Shown: one piece after another, positions 1-7,426 of the stretch
How the letters are laid out: the number at the start of each line of letters is the position of its first letter
Position numbering within the stretch: position 1 is the stretch's first letter
NCBI GenBank assembly: GCA_913051755.1
Contig: CAJXBR010000001.1
Coordinates: forward strand, 22,955-86,954
Direction of reading: 5' to 3'
From: an uncultured Flavobacteriaceae bacterium
GTDB taxonomy: Bacteria > Bacteroidota > Bacteroidia > Flavobacteriales > Flavobacteriaceae
Length of the DNA: 64,000 nucleotides
Notes under the pieces: model-generated
Told to the model about the DNA's origin: nothing
Databases searched by the model: none
What the model saw: the letters and a program-made list of their open reading frames with translations, nothing else
Made by a program: the position numbers and the translations under genes

Positions 1-490
1 CAGCAGCAAGATGCATATGTAAACGTTCTTCTTCTTTTGCATGTGTAACAACAGTACTAAGCGTTTTCGAAAGTTTTTCCAAGTTGTCTTTGACATCTGT
101 GTTATTTCCTTCCAACAGCAAAGGGATTTCTTGCCAATGTAATCGACGATCTTGCGAAAATGTTTGCAATGGATACATCACTCCCCTTTTACTGTGTTTG
201 TTGAGTAAATCGATCGAAGATGCCCCAGAAGTATGCACCACGATGGCATCTGACAGGGGTATTTTTTGACTCACTTCATGTATGGCATTGTCAGAAACTG
301 CTATCAGCACAAAATCACAATCGGGAAGAGTGTTGAAATGATTCGAAATTGGGAGATGGATTAAATCGTTCGGAACCCTGTTTTGATCCCTGCAAATGAG
401 TTGTACAAGAGAAAGCGCATTGTTTTCAAGGATTTCTCTTGCAAGTGCAATTGCAACATTTCCATCGCCTATCAAACAAATCTGAATCAT
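1..490 (-). CDS. Rossmann-fold DUF2520 family protein, 3' end cut by window
   Basis: The gene starts at the ATG at 488-490 and reads leftward off the window edge; about 163 codons are present. The N-terminus (MIQICLIGDGNVAIALA) is a nucleotide-binding Rossmann strand with a G-x-G-x-x motif. Further motifs near residues 64-90 (AVSDNAIHE, HTSGA) and residue 110 (YPLQTFS) match the DUF2520 family, which resembles F420- or NADP-dependent reductases and prephenate dehydrogenase-like proteins. The substrate is unknown. It diverges from ndk over a 73-bp gap. A -7-like box ends four nt before the ATG, so the mRNA may be leaderless. Confidence 0.8.
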   Translation of the reverse strand, partial: MIQICLIGDGNVAIALAREILENNALSLVQLICRDQNRVPNDLIHLPISNHFNTLPDCDFVLIAVSDNAIHEVSQKIPLSDAIVVHTSGASSIDLLNKHSKRGVMYPLQTFSQDRRLHWQEIPLLLEGNNTDVKDNLEKLSKTLSTVVTHAKEEERLHMHLAA

Positions 491-494
491 AAGT

Positions 495-502
495 CAAAAC
501 TA
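495..502 (-). promoter_or_regulatory. -7 box (TAGTTTTG) for the DUF2520 gene
   Basis: The minus strand reads TAGTTTTG, a full match to the Bacteroidota TAnnTTTG element, four nt before the ATG. No clear -33 TTTG is visible. Confidence 0.5.
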
Positions 503-541
503 CAAACTAATGTTCATAGTTGGGGAAGATTGAATTTTTAG

Positions 542-549
542 TAGGTTTG
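542..549 (+). promoter_or_regulatory. -7 box (TAGGTTTG) for ndk
   Basis: TAGGTTTG matches TAnnTTTG and ends 14 nt before the ndk ATG, leaving a leader of about 10 nt. Confidence 0.5.
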
Positions 550-563
550 CAAAAAAAATATTG

Positions 564-980
564 ATGTCGAATAGAACATTTACCATGATAAAGCCTGATG
601 CAGTTAGCGCAGGGCATGTTGGTGTCATTTTTGAAAAAATTGCAGTCGCTGGCTTTGAGATTAAAGCGATGAAAATGACCCAACTCAGTCAGCTAGAAGC
701 TGAGGCATTTTATGAAGTCCACAAGGAAAGACCCTTTTTTGGTGAATTGGTTGCCTTTATGACAAGTGGTCCAATTGTGGCTGCAGTATTAGAAAAGGAC
801 AATGCAGTTGCTGATTTTAGAGCACTGATCGGATCTACAAACCCTGTAGAGGCAGCCGAAGGAACGATACGGAAACTATTTGCTGAGTCTGTTGGTCGAA
901 ATGCAATTCATGGTTCTGACAGTGATGAAAATGCAGCAATTGAGTGTGCATTTCATTTCTCTCAGCGTGAAATCTATTAG
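564..980 (+). CDS. ndk: nucleoside-diphosphate kinase
   Basis: Ndk transfers the gamma phosphate of ATP to nucleoside diphosphates through a phosphohistidine, balancing NTP and dNTP pools in the cytoplasm. The 138-residue protein has the family's usual length. It opens with the conserved FTMIKPDAV and carries the active-site motif NAIHGSDS, with the phosphorylated His at about residue 116. The ATG at 564 is chosen over a TTG one codon upstream, because the family begins three or four residues before the TFTMIKP strand. Its stop overlaps the stop of the convergent DUF721 gene by four bases. Confidence 0.96.
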   Translation: MSNRTFTMIKPDAVSAGHVGVIFEKIAVAGFEIKAMKMTQLSQLEAEAFYEVHKERPFFGELVAFMTSGPIVAAVLEKDNAVADFRALIGSTNPVEAAEGTIRKLFAESVGRNAIHGSDSDENAAIECAFHFSQREIY

Positions 981-1264
981 ACAAATCGAATGTCCTGAAT
1001 CTTGTTCCCCCCCAAAGATTTATTGATCATTTCAACAATTTTTTCTTTGCCGTAGCTCAGCTCCTGTCGAAGTACGGACGAGCTTAATTTTACAATAAGA
1101 ACATCTTGCTTTAAGCTCACTTCCTTTGTGTAAGCACTTATGTTTTCCCCCATAATTGAGCTCCAATTTTCTTGTATTCGTGCTGTGTCAATCCCATCGC
1201 TAAGCGCGTTTTTTGAGATGAATTCTCCAAGGATTGCTTTTATTTTTTGCGCATCATGACTCAT
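977..1264 (-). CDS. DUF721 family protein (DciA-like)
   Basis: This 95-residue protein has the DUF721 pattern: a short helical N-terminus, W-x-x-I-x-G at about residues 34-39, then [19 protein letters not shown] with a strand-turn-helix. In other bacteria DUF721 proteins (DciA) help load the replicative helicase DnaB where DnaC or DnaI is absent. It lies 15 bp downstream of recF in the same direction, so the two are probably co-transcribed; recF-DUF721 pairing is common. The assignment to the family is firm; the DciA role in this organism is inferred. A dnaB gene is also in the window. Confidence 0.82.
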   Translation of the reverse strand: MSHDAQKIKAILGEFISKNALSDGIDTARIQENWSSIMGENISAYTKEVSLKQDVLIVKLSSSVLRQELSYGKEKIVEMINKSLGGNKIQDIRFV

Positions 1265-1279
1265 GTGTTTTTAGATTTT

Positions 1280-2368
1280 TTACAAATTAAAAATAGAATA
1301 GCTTTGCGCTGTTTCTTTAATCATATTTTCTGTTCGCTCCTTATTGGTATCTGTAACAAACAACTGACCAAAGGAATCGTCATTGACCAAATTGATGATT
1401 TGCATCACTCGACTATCATCTAATTTATCAAAAATATCATCTAAAAGCAAAATGGGTAATACATTCATTTGATTTCTAATGATATCAAATTGGGCAAGTT
1501 TGAGCGCGATCAAAAATGTTTTTTGCTGCCCTTGACTACCAAATTTCTTGATCGGAAAATCATTGATTTGAAAACTCAAATCGTCTTTGTGTGGGCCAAC
1601 ACTGGTGTATTGTAACATACGATCTTTTTGCAATGATTCTTCTAAAAGAGTTTTAAAAGAACTGTCAACGAGTTTCGAATCATAACTCACAAAAACAGGC
1701 TCATGATTACCACTTATAAACTGATATCGATTGTGAAATAAAGGATGAAAAGTCTTTATGAATGTTTTTCTTGCCTCGTGGATTGGGTTGCCAAATTGGA
1801 TAAGCTTTTCGTTATAAGTTGATAGGGTGTCTTTGTCAAAGCTATTGGTTGATGAAAAATGTTTGAGTAAAGCATTTCTTTGTTGTAAAATTCGGTGATA
1901 GGTCACTAGATTGTTCAGATAGTTTTTATCAGACTGCGAAATGGTGCGATCTAAAAATTTTCTTCTCACAATACTCCCCTCGGATATTAAGTCAATATCA
2001 TTAGGAGAAATGACAACAACAGGGATCAGCCCAACATGATCAGCAATTTTTTTATACGCTTTTCGATTTCGTTTGATTGTTTTTTTGCCATCACGCTCCA
2101 AATGACACTGAATTTGAAGGCTTTTTCCATCTTTATCAAAGATTCCCTCGATCATGCTAAAGCTCGCATCGTGATTGATATTTTGACTTGAAATGCTATT
2201 GGTATAGCTTTTCCCCATTGCTAGGAAATATATCGCATCCAAAGCATTTGTTTTGCCAACGCCATTATTCCCAATAAAACAATTGATATTGTTGTTCAGA
2301 TCGAAGTCAGTACCAGTGAGGTTTCTGTAGTTTATAATCGAAAGTTTGTTTAAAAATAGCTCCTTCAC
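1280..2368 (-). CDS. recF: DNA replication and repair protein RecF
   Basis: RecF is an SMC-like ATPase that, with RecO and RecR, loads RecA at gaps left by replication. The 362-residue protein has Walker A (GNNGVGKT, residues 33-40), an ABC-type signature near residue 277 (FGSQGQQKT) and Walker B (ILLLDDIFDKLD) near residue 313, in the order expected for the family. The N-terminal strand LSIINYRNL is also typical. It diverges from the TPR gene over about 114 bp and is followed by the DUF721 gene. Confidence 0.95.
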   Translation of the reverse strand: MKELFLNKLSIINYRNLTGTDFDLNNNINCFIGNNGVGKTNALDAIYFLAMGKSYTNSISSQNINHDASFSMIEGIFDKDGKSLQIQCHLERDGKKTIKRNRKAYKKIADHVGLIPVVVISPNDIDLISEGSIVRRKFLDRTISQSDKNYLNNLVTYHRILQQRNALLKHFSSTNSFDKDTLSTYNEKLIQFGNPIHEARKTFIKTFHPLFHNRYQFISGNHEPVFVSYDSKLVDSSFKTLLEESLQKDRMLQYTSVGPHKDDLSFQINDFPIKKFGSQGQQKTFLIALKLAQFDIIRNQMNVLPILLLDDIFDKLDDSRVMQIINLVNDDSFGQLFVTDTNKERTENMIKETAQSYSIFNL

Positions 2369-2455
2369 AGGCCAAAAATTGTGTCACTTTGTTACGAATC
2401 ACCAAATTATTGATTTTTGATCGTTTTAACAGAATGTTCATTTCAATATTTATCA

Positions 2456-2463
2456 TATTTTTG
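2456..2463 (+). promoter_or_regulatory. -7 box (TATTTTTG) for TPR gene and ribH
   Basis: TATTTTTG fits TAnnTTTG and ends 19 nt before the ATG at 2483. It also argues against the upstream in-frame start near 2417, which would lie before the promoter. Confidence 0.45.
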
Positions 2464-2482
2464 CAAACACGATTTACAAACT

Positions 2483-3238
2483 ATGGCCACATATAAAAAG
2501 CGCGGAGCAAAGAAAACGAGAACTTCTCAGCACAATCCAGAAGTCGATAGAACAGAAGAAGTTTTTTCAAACCTGGACACTGGTGCATCTCGAATTGAAA
2601 ATTGGATTGCAAACTATCAAAGTCAAATTATTGGACTGATTGTTGGGATTATCGTTGTTGTACTTACCTATTTGGGCTATCAAAACTTAGTTGTTGCTCC
2701 AAAAGTTGCTGAGGCCAATACCGAAATTTATTTTGCGCAAGACTACTTCCAAAAGGGATTTGCCAATGAAAACGATCGTGATTCTCTTTTTCAAAATGCA
2801 TTAAATGGTGCCGATGGGAAATATGGTTTCCTCGATATCATTGACAATTACAGTGGAACGCCAGCTGCAGATATTGCCACTTACAGTACTGGGATGATAT
2901 ATCTTCATCTGAAAGAATTTGAAACAGCCATCGACTATCTTGAGGATTTTAAATCTTCCGATCCTGTACTACAACCTCTTGCATTGGGAGGTATAGGAGA
3001 TGCTTTTGCAGAACTGGAACAATTTTTTGATGCTCTTCAATACTATGAAAAGGCATTGTCTTACAGTGACAATAAGGTCACTTATCCTCGCTATTTGCGA
3101 AAGGCTGGGCTAGTTGCTTTATCATTAGGAGATAAAAAAACAGCAAGCGAATACTTTTCAATCATCAAGGATGAATTTTCTGATGGGGTAGATGCTAATA
3201 ATATCGACGCATTGCTCGGTCAGGCCAGCAGTAGATAA
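2483..3238 (+). CDS. membrane-anchored tetratricopeptide repeat protein
   Basis: The 251-residue protein starts at ATG 2483 with a basic cytoplasmic tail (MATYKKRGAKKTRTS). It has one membrane span at about residues 47-66 and an outward domain of TPR helices (for example residues 140-215, with the repeat DALQYYEKALSYS). The topology resembles the YfgM/YbgF-like periplasmic TPR proteins of Gram-negative bacteria, which act in protein quality control or complex assembly, but no specific function can be assigned. One base separates its stop from ribH, so the two are co-transcribed. Confidence 0.8.
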   Translation: MATYKKRGAKKTRTSQHNPEVDRTEEVFSNLDTGASRIENWIANYQSQIIGLIVGIIVVVLTYLGYQNLVVAPKVAEANTEIYFAQDYFQKGFANENDRDSLFQNALNGADGKYGFLDIIDNYSGTPAADIATYSTGMIYLHLKEFETAIDYLEDFKSSDPVLQPLALGGIGDAFAELEQFFDALQYYEKALSYSDNKVTYPRYLRKAGLVALSLGDKKTASEYFSIIKDEFSDGVDANNIDALLGQASSR

Positions 3239-3239
3239 A

Positions 3240-3710
3240 ATGGCAACTGAAAACCAGAACAGTAATCACTTGCTTATCAATACACTTCCAAGTGCGAAAG
3301 GGTTGCGGTTTGCCTTAGTTGTTTCCAATTGGAACACTGAAATCACAGAAAGTTTATACGAAGGCGCACAAAATATTTTGTCACAAAAAAACGCCACACA
3401 GATTGATCGGATTGATGTTCCTGGCAGCTTTGAGTTGGTGTATGCAAGTCGTAGCGTTATCGACAGAGATTGTTATGATGCTGTGATTGCTATTGGCAGT
3501 GTCATACGAGGAGAAACAAGTCACTTTGACTATGTTTGTCAAGGGGTTACCAATGGCATTCAGCAACTCAATGCACTGGGTAAGATTCCTGTTATTTTTT
3601 GTGTATTAACAGATGATAACTTCGAACAATCTCTAGCGAGAAGTGGGGGGTCTTTTGGAAATAAAGGAGAGGAAGCTGCTGCGGCTGCCATTCAAATGGC
3701 TAAACTTTAA
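3240..3710 (+). CDS. ribH: 6,7-dimethyl-8-ribityllumazine synthase
   Basis: RibH condenses 5-amino-6-ribitylaminouracil with 3,4-dihydroxybutanone phosphate, the penultimate step of riboflavin synthesis. The 156-residue protein has the family core: ALVVSNWN, DVPGSFEL, GSVIRGETSHFDYV with the catalytic His, and FCVLTDDN. The start at ATG 3240 follows the TPR stop by one base. An upstream in-frame start at 3192 would overlap the TPR gene and add unrelated residues. The gene converges on crtZ with a four-base gap. Confidence 0.95.
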   Translation: MATENQNSNHLLINTLPSAKGLRFALVVSNWNTEITESLYEGAQNILSQKNATQIDRIDVPGSFELVYASRSVIDRDCYDAVIAIGSVIRGETSHFDYVCQGVTNGIQQLNALGKIPVIFCVLTDDNFEQSLARSGGSFGNKGEEAAAAAIQMAKL

Positions 3711-3714
3711 GCTT

Positions 3715-4164
3715 TTATTTTTTTAAGTATTTCATCGGCACCCATAACATTCCAAAGCATTCTCCTTTTTCTTTACTTAGATTTTTATGATGAATTTTAT
3801 GTGCTCTGCGAATGGCTCTTGCATACCGAGTATTGGCATTTCTAAACCACTTTACACGTTGGTGGATAAAGATGTCGTGAACAAAGAAGTACGTTAGCCC
3901 ATAGGCAAATATCCCAAGTGCTATCGCCATTCCTGGCCAAAATCCATAGTCCCCCCACAGCACAACAAAACATGCGCTCACTGCTGCATAAAACAAAAAG
4001 AAAGCATCATTTCTTTCAAAGTGCGAATCGTGATTTTTTTTGTGATGGTCTTTGTGAAGAGACCATAAAAAACCATGCATGATGTACTTGTGAGAAAACC
4101 AAGCCACACCCTCCATAGAAACAAACGTCAAGAAAAATATAAAAATCTGTAAAGTGAGGAGCAT
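3715..4164 (-). CDS. crtZ: beta-carotene hydroxylase
   Basis: CrtZ hydroxylates the rings of beta-carotene to give zeaxanthin in the inner membrane. The 149-residue, multi-span protein has the four histidine clusters of the non-haem di-iron hydroxylase family: HKYIMHG (about residues 25-31), HKDHHKKNH (about 38-46), HDIFIHQR (about 96-103) and RAHKIHHKN (about 119-127). It follows crtB with three bases between and is co-transcribed with it. Lycopene cyclase and desaturase genes, needed to make its substrate, are not in this window. Confidence 0.93.
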   Translation of the reverse strand: MLLTLQIFIFFLTFVSMEGVAWFSHKYIMHGFLWSLHKDHHKKNHDSHFERNDAFFLFYAAVSACFVVLWGDYGFWPGMAIALGIFAYGLTYFFVHDIFIHQRVKWFRNANTRYARAIRRAHKIHHKNLSKEKGECFGMLWVPMKYLKK

Positions 4165-4167
4165 AGC

Positions 4168-5007
4168 TTACAGAATATTAAAACGATACCTTACATACGA
4201 GCGAGCCAAAACATCTACTTTCTGAATATTTGCAACCCGGACCCTTTTATTTTTAATTTGTTCAGAGGGAACACGTTTTAATTTTTTAAGGAGCCTTAAA
4301 TAATATTTGTAAGCAGTGTAGACTCCAAACTTAGCAGCATTGGGTAGTTTGAAAATACCAGACAAACCTTTATGAAAATCGGATTCAATCTCGGCTATAA
4401 TTTTTCGTTTGGAAGCATCGTCTAGCTGTCGTAAGTCAACACCGGGGAAGTATGATCGTTCGAGTTGCTCAAAATCGTTTTTCAGATCACGAAGAAAATT
4501 TACCTTCTGAAATGCTGACCCAAGTGCCATTGCTGATGACTTTAATTCTTTAAACAATTTGTGATCTCCCTTGACAAACACGCGAAGACACATCAACCCA
4601 ACAACATCTGCAGAGCCATAAATATAACTTTTAAACTCTTCATCTGTTTCGTACACTTTTTTTGAAAGGTCCCAACGCATACTTTGCATGAACGCATCGA
4701 TAAATTCTCTGTCAATTTCATAGCGATGAACAGTCTCTTGAAAAGCATTCAGTACTGGGTTAGTACTAATTTTATGATCTAGCGCATGGGTCAAATCTTC
4801 TTCAAAACGATTTAGAAGCGTAAACTTATCAAAGTCATGAAAACTGTCAACAATTTCATCTGCTAACCTCACAAACCCATAAATATTATAGATGTCCTGT
4901 CGTATTTCAGAGGAAAGCATGCGAGTGGCCAAGGAAAAAGAAGTGCTATACGACTCTGTAATTTCCTTACTACATCGTTTTGATACAGTATCAAAAATAG
5001 ATTTCAC
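4168..5007 (-). CDS. crtB: phytoene synthase (squalene/phytoene synthase family)
   Basis: CrtB joins two geranylgeranyl diphosphates to form phytoene, the first committed step to carotenoids. The 279-residue protein has the family signatures: YSTSFSLATRML, the first Asp-rich motif DEIVD (about residues 51-55), CLRVF, and the second motif NFLRDLKNDFEQLERSYFP (about 170-188). The start is GTG at 5005-5007. It sits between the MerR regulator and crtZ, which favours phytoene over squalene synthesis. The 70-bp gap upstream contains operator-like repeats. Confidence 0.92.
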   Translation of the reverse strand: MKSIFDTVSKRCSKEITESYSTSFSLATRMLSSEIRQDIYNIYGFVRLADEIVDSFHDFDKFTLLNRFEEDLTHALDHKISTNPVLNAFQETVHRYEIDREFIDAFMQSMRWDLSKKVYETDEEFKSYIYGSADVVGLMCLRVFVKGDHKLFKELKSSAMALGSAFQKVNFLRDLKNDFEQLERSYFPGVDLRQLDDASKRKIIAEIESDFHKGLSGIFKLPNAAKFGVYTAYKYYLRLLKKLKRVPSEQIKNKRVRVANIQKVDVLARSYVRYRFNIL

Positions 5008-5015
5008 AAATAAAT

Positions 5016-5072
5016 TTAAACAAATAATTGATGCAAATTATAATATTTTTATTGTTAATTCAAGTCTTAACA
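5016..5072. promoter_or_regulatory. operator-like repeats in the MerR-crtB gap
   Basis: The gap holds TTAAACA at 5016-5022 and an inverted repeat, TGTTAA (5053-5058) and TTAACA (5067-5072), with an 8-nt spacer. The half-sites resemble those upstream of the MerR gene at 5977-6007, which suggests a common binding site. No exact TAnnTTTG box is present here. Confidence 0.4.
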
Positions 5073-5077
5073 AAAAA

Positions 5078-5974
5078 TTATAATTCTTTTATTAAATCTG
5101 CTGAAGATTTAAAAATCCGAATTTTTGGATTTTTATGGTTTGACATGTGTTGCACTTGGAAGCCTGTAATCCATAATTCTGATCCCTCACCAGCTAAAAC
5201 TTCTTGCTCAAAATCATTTAAATAATCCTCAACACGATCGCTGTTTGGTTCGATAGTGAAGCATGACACAAACACCATCTCATCATATTTTTCTAGAAAA
5301 TTTGACAAGCTGGTTGTTGGAACAGATTGCCCTAAAAAAATTGTCTTATAACCACGATTAAGAATTTCATAGTTCAAATAAAGTAATCCCAACTCATGAA
5401 TCTCATTGTCTGGAAGATACAATACATAGGTTTGGTCTAAATGGATTGGTTGCGCCTCCTGTAGTTTTTCGCAAAGGGAGTGTATTTTTTGTTTAATCAA
5501 GCTAGTGATAAAGTGTTCGTGCGAGGGACTGATCGAGTTTGTTTGCCATAAAACGCCAAGCTCAATCATGAGTGGTGTGAAAATAGACTGAAAGATTTCA
5601 CCAAAACTCATTTTTTCCATCAGTTCGTCAAAGGTGTTGGTAAACAGACGTTGATCAAAATTAATCATAGAAAGCTTAAATAACCCAAGTGACCAGTCGT
5701 ATGGACTTTTTTGGAGGGTAATGGAGTGCACCTTGCTTTTGATTTCATTTGCCTCCATTTTTGCAATTTTCGAAATTTTAAAGCCATTTTTGTAAAGCAT
5801 CGAAACATTAAGGAGTTTCTGGAGACTATCTAAGTTGTAGAGACGTATGTTTGTTTCTGTTCGTTCAGGTTCAAAAAGACTATATCTTTTTTCCCAAATT
5901 CTGATTGTGTGGGCTTTGATTCCGGATAAGTGCTCCAGATTTTTAATACTAAAACTAGTTTTAACCCGATTCAT
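5078..5974 (-). CDS. MerR-family regulator with B12-binding domain (CarH/LitR type)
   Basis: The 298-residue protein has an N-terminal MerR helix-turn-helix (residues 7-75, with IKAHTIRIWEKRYSLFEPERT). It is followed by a helical bundle and a Rossmann-like cobalamin domain. The bundle carries W143-x9-E153-H154, the motif that caps the adenosyl group in CarH photoreceptors. The next domain has E-I-H193-E-L-G, matching the ExHxxG motif whose His ligates cobalt. CarH proteins repress carotenoid genes in the dark and are released by light. Its place directly upstream of crtB and crtZ fits this role. Light sensing is inferred from motifs only. Confidence 0.85.
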   Translation of the reverse strand: MNRVKTSFSIKNLEHLSGIKAHTIRIWEKRYSLFEPERTETNIRLYNLDSLQKLLNVSMLYKNGFKISKIAKMEANEIKSKVHSITLQKSPYDWSLGLFKLSMINFDQRLFTNTFDELMEKMSFGEIFQSIFTPLMIELGVLWQTNSISPSHEHFITSLIKQKIHSLCEKLQEAQPIHLDQTYVLYLPDNEIHELGLLYLNYEILNRGYKTIFLGQSVPTTSLSNFLEKYDEMVFVSCFTIEPNSDRVEDYLNDFEQEVLAGEGSELWITGFQVQHMSNHKNPKIRIFKSSADLIKEL

Positions 5975-5976
5975 TT

Positions 5977-6007
5977 TGTTTAACTTCTAATTAACAAACA
6001 TTAAACA
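5977..6007. promoter_or_regulatory. inverted repeat TGTTTAA-N17-TTAAACA upstream of the MerR gene
   Basis: Perfect 7-bp arms at 5977-5983 and 6001-6007 flank a spacer containing TTAACAAACA. The right arm touches the putative -7 box, so a bound repressor would cover the promoter and start site. Probably an autoregulatory operator. Confidence 0.45.
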
Positions 6008-6013
6008 AAACTA
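6006..6013 (-). promoter_or_regulatory. -7 box (TAGTTTTG) for the MerR gene
   Basis: The minus strand reads TAGTTTTG, a full TAnnTTTG match, about 31 nt before the ATG. It lies between tRNA-Leu and the MerR gene, giving the regulator its own promoter. Confidence 0.5.
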
Positions 6014-6036
6014 CAAAAAAAAATATAAATAAAAAA

Positions 6037-6125
6037 TGGTGCGCACGAGAGGAATCGAACCTCCACGGGATTTAACTCCCACTAGGCCCTCAACCTAGCG
6101 CGTCTACCAGTTCCGCCACGTGCGC
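6037..6125 (-). tRNA. tRNA-Leu (anticodon GAG)
   Basis: The minus strand folds into a cloverleaf with acceptor GCGCACG/CGTGCGC, anticodon stem CTAGG/CCTAG around the loop TTGAGGG, a class II variable arm, and T-arm GGTTCGATTCC. The anticodon GAG reads CUC and CUU. CCA is encoded at 6037-6039. It is the last of three tRNA genes in one row. Confidence 0.95.
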
Positions 6126-6138
6126 CGAGGGGTTTTTG

Positions 6139-6211
6139 TGACTTGGCTGGGTCTCGAACCCAGGACCCTCTCCTTAAAAGGGAGATGCTCTACCAACTGA
6201 GCTACCAAGTC
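6139..6211 (-). tRNA. tRNA-Lys (anticodon TTT), copy without encoded CCA
   Basis: The acceptor stem is GACTTGG/CCAAGTC and the anticodon loop is CTTTTAA. The D- and T-arms are standard. The base after the discriminator is followed by CAA, not CCA, so the tail must be added after transcription. It is one nt downstream of a near-identical tRNA-Lys. Confidence 0.95.
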
Positions 6212-6212
6212 A

Positions 6213-6288
6213 TGGTGATTTGGCTGGGTCTCGAACCCAGGACCCTCTCCTTAAAAGGGAGATGCTCTACCAACTGAGCTACCAAATC
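6213..6288 (-). tRNA. tRNA-Lys (anticodon TTT), copy with encoded CCA
   Basis: Identical to the neighbouring tRNA-Lys except for one compensated acceptor pair (GATTTGG/CCAAATC). CCA is encoded at 6213-6215. It is the first gene of the Lys-Lys-Leu cluster. Confidence 0.95.
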
Positions 6289-6307
6289 AGTTTTTTTACA
6301 ATGGCTG

Positions 6308-6315
6308 CAAATATA
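6308..6315 (-). promoter_or_regulatory. -7 box (TATATTTG) for the tRNA cluster
   Basis: The minus strand reads TATATTTG, about 20 nt before the first tRNA-Lys. It diverges from the aroK promoter. Confidence 0.45.
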
Positions 6316-6352
6316 AATTCAATTCTACGATTAATCAAAGTTTAAATTGGCT

Positions 6353-6360
6353 TAAATTTG
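6353..6360 (+). promoter_or_regulatory. -7 box (TAAATTTG) for aroK
   Basis: TAAATTTG fits TAnnTTTG and ends 10 nt before the aroK ATG. Confidence 0.5.
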
Positions 6361-6370
6361 CAAGCATACC

Positions 6371-6925
6371 ATGAGTGATCGCATAAATAAAGATTTGGCA
6401 GCTAATCGTCACATTGTTCTTCTCGGCTACATGGGCTGTGGGAAAAGCACTGCTGGGCGACTTTTGGCAGAACAGTTAGAACTACCTTTTGTAGATTTAG
6501 ATGAATATTTGACCAATAAACATGGTGACTCTATTCCAAATCTTTTTTTTAAAAATGGTGAAATTGGGTTTAGAAAACTCGAAAAAATATCTTTAGATGA
6601 GCTTCTTGTCAATCAAAAAGTATCTGTTCTTTCGCTAGGTGGGGGTACGCCTTGCTATGCTGATAATATGCAATCTGTTTTACAAGCAACACATAACACA
6701 TTCTACCTTTCTCCCTCTGTAAATATGCTTTGCAATCGCTTGTTTCCAGTGCGAAGCAAGCGTCCAATGATTTCTCATTTGAACACAAAAAAGGATTTAT
6801 TGGAATTTATTTCTAAGCATATTTTTGAAAGAAAACAATTTTATGAGCAAGCCAATCACCCCATTTATGTCCGCGACGAAAGTCCAGAGGAATTGGTTAG
6901 TAAAATCATTCAAAAATTAGGTTAA
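6371..6925 (+). CDS. aroK: shikimate kinase
   Basis: AroK phosphorylates shikimate at O3 in the chorismate pathway. The 184-residue protein has Walker A GYMGCGKST (residues 19-27), the shikimate-binding DLDE (about 42-45), the F-R-x-x-E region FRKLEK, and SLGGGTP (about 88-94). The lid region RSKRPM follows near residue 132. Length and order of motifs are typical. It stands alone behind its own -7 box, and its end overlaps the convergent phosphoribosyltransferase gene by nine bases. Confidence 0.95.
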   Translation: MSDRINKDLAANRHIVLLGYMGCGKSTAGRLLAEQLELPFVDLDEYLTNKHGDSIPNLFFKNGEIGFRKLEKISLDELLVNQKVSVLSLGGGTPCYADNMQSVLQATHNTFYLSPSVNMLCNRLFPVRSKRPMISHLNTKKDLLEFISKHIFERKQFYEQANHPIYVRDESPEELVSKIIQKLG

Positions 6926-7414
6926 ATAACCCTCAAAAGTATTTTCTTTAGACACAATCTCTACCTGTTCGTGTAAGCTTGTGGATAAAGAAAGTCCTTT
7001 ATAGTCGGCTTTGATCGGAAATTTTTTATGATTTCGATTAATCAAAACAGCAACCTTGCACTGTCTGAGTGGCACTTCCAAAAAGTGACGAACAGCATAG
7101 ATTAGAGTCGAGCCAGTATTTAAGACGTCATCAACGATAATAACTGAACAATTTTTATAAACAGATTGATCAATGGACGTTTGTATTTCAGCATGAGGAT
7201 TTTTTTTATCCACGTGAATTTGACAATCAATGACTTCTAGATCTGATATAGAGCGTAAAATTTTTGCAATTGATTCACCGACTCGATTGCCATTGGTCAT
7301 CACCCCAGCGATGATAACTTTATCTTCTTTTGTGTTATCCTCATAAATTTGGTAAGCAATCCTGCGAATACTAAGTTCTGCTTGTCTGGACGTTAAGATG
7401 CAGTCATTATACAT
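6917..7414 (-). CDS. PyrR-like phosphoribosyltransferase
   Basis: The 165-residue protein has the type I PRTase PRPP-binding motif IIVDDVLNTGSTL (about residues 98-110) and an N-terminal helix-strand layout like PyrR (YNDCILTSRQAELSIRRIAYQI). PyrR binds PRPP and UMP and in some bacteria regulates pyr mRNA. In flavobacteria this family is a general phosphoribosyltransferase of unsettled substrate, and no pyrimidine genes are nearby. The ATG at 7414 is preferred over a TTG two codons upstream. It lies 12 bp downstream of hslR, probably in one transcript. Confidence 0.8.
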   Translation of the reverse strand: MYNDCILTSRQAELSIRRIAYQIYEDNTKEDKVIIAGVMTNGNRVGESIAKILRSISDLEVIDCQIHVDKKNPHAEIQTSIDQSVYKNCSVIIVDDVLNTGSTLIYAVRHFLEVPLRQCKVAVLINRNHKKFPIKADYKGLSLSTSLHEQVEIVSKENTFEGYLT

Positions 7415-7426
7415 ACTCAAATATAA

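Noticed and set aside
4168..5007. Squalene synthase instead of phytoene synthase
   Set aside because: The two enzymes share motifs, but the location between a CarH-type regulator and crtZ, and the short length, favour CrtB.
5028..5225. Plus-strand frame at the end of the MerR gene
   Set aside because: It is antisense to the conserved C-terminus of the regulator and contains the operator-like repeats.
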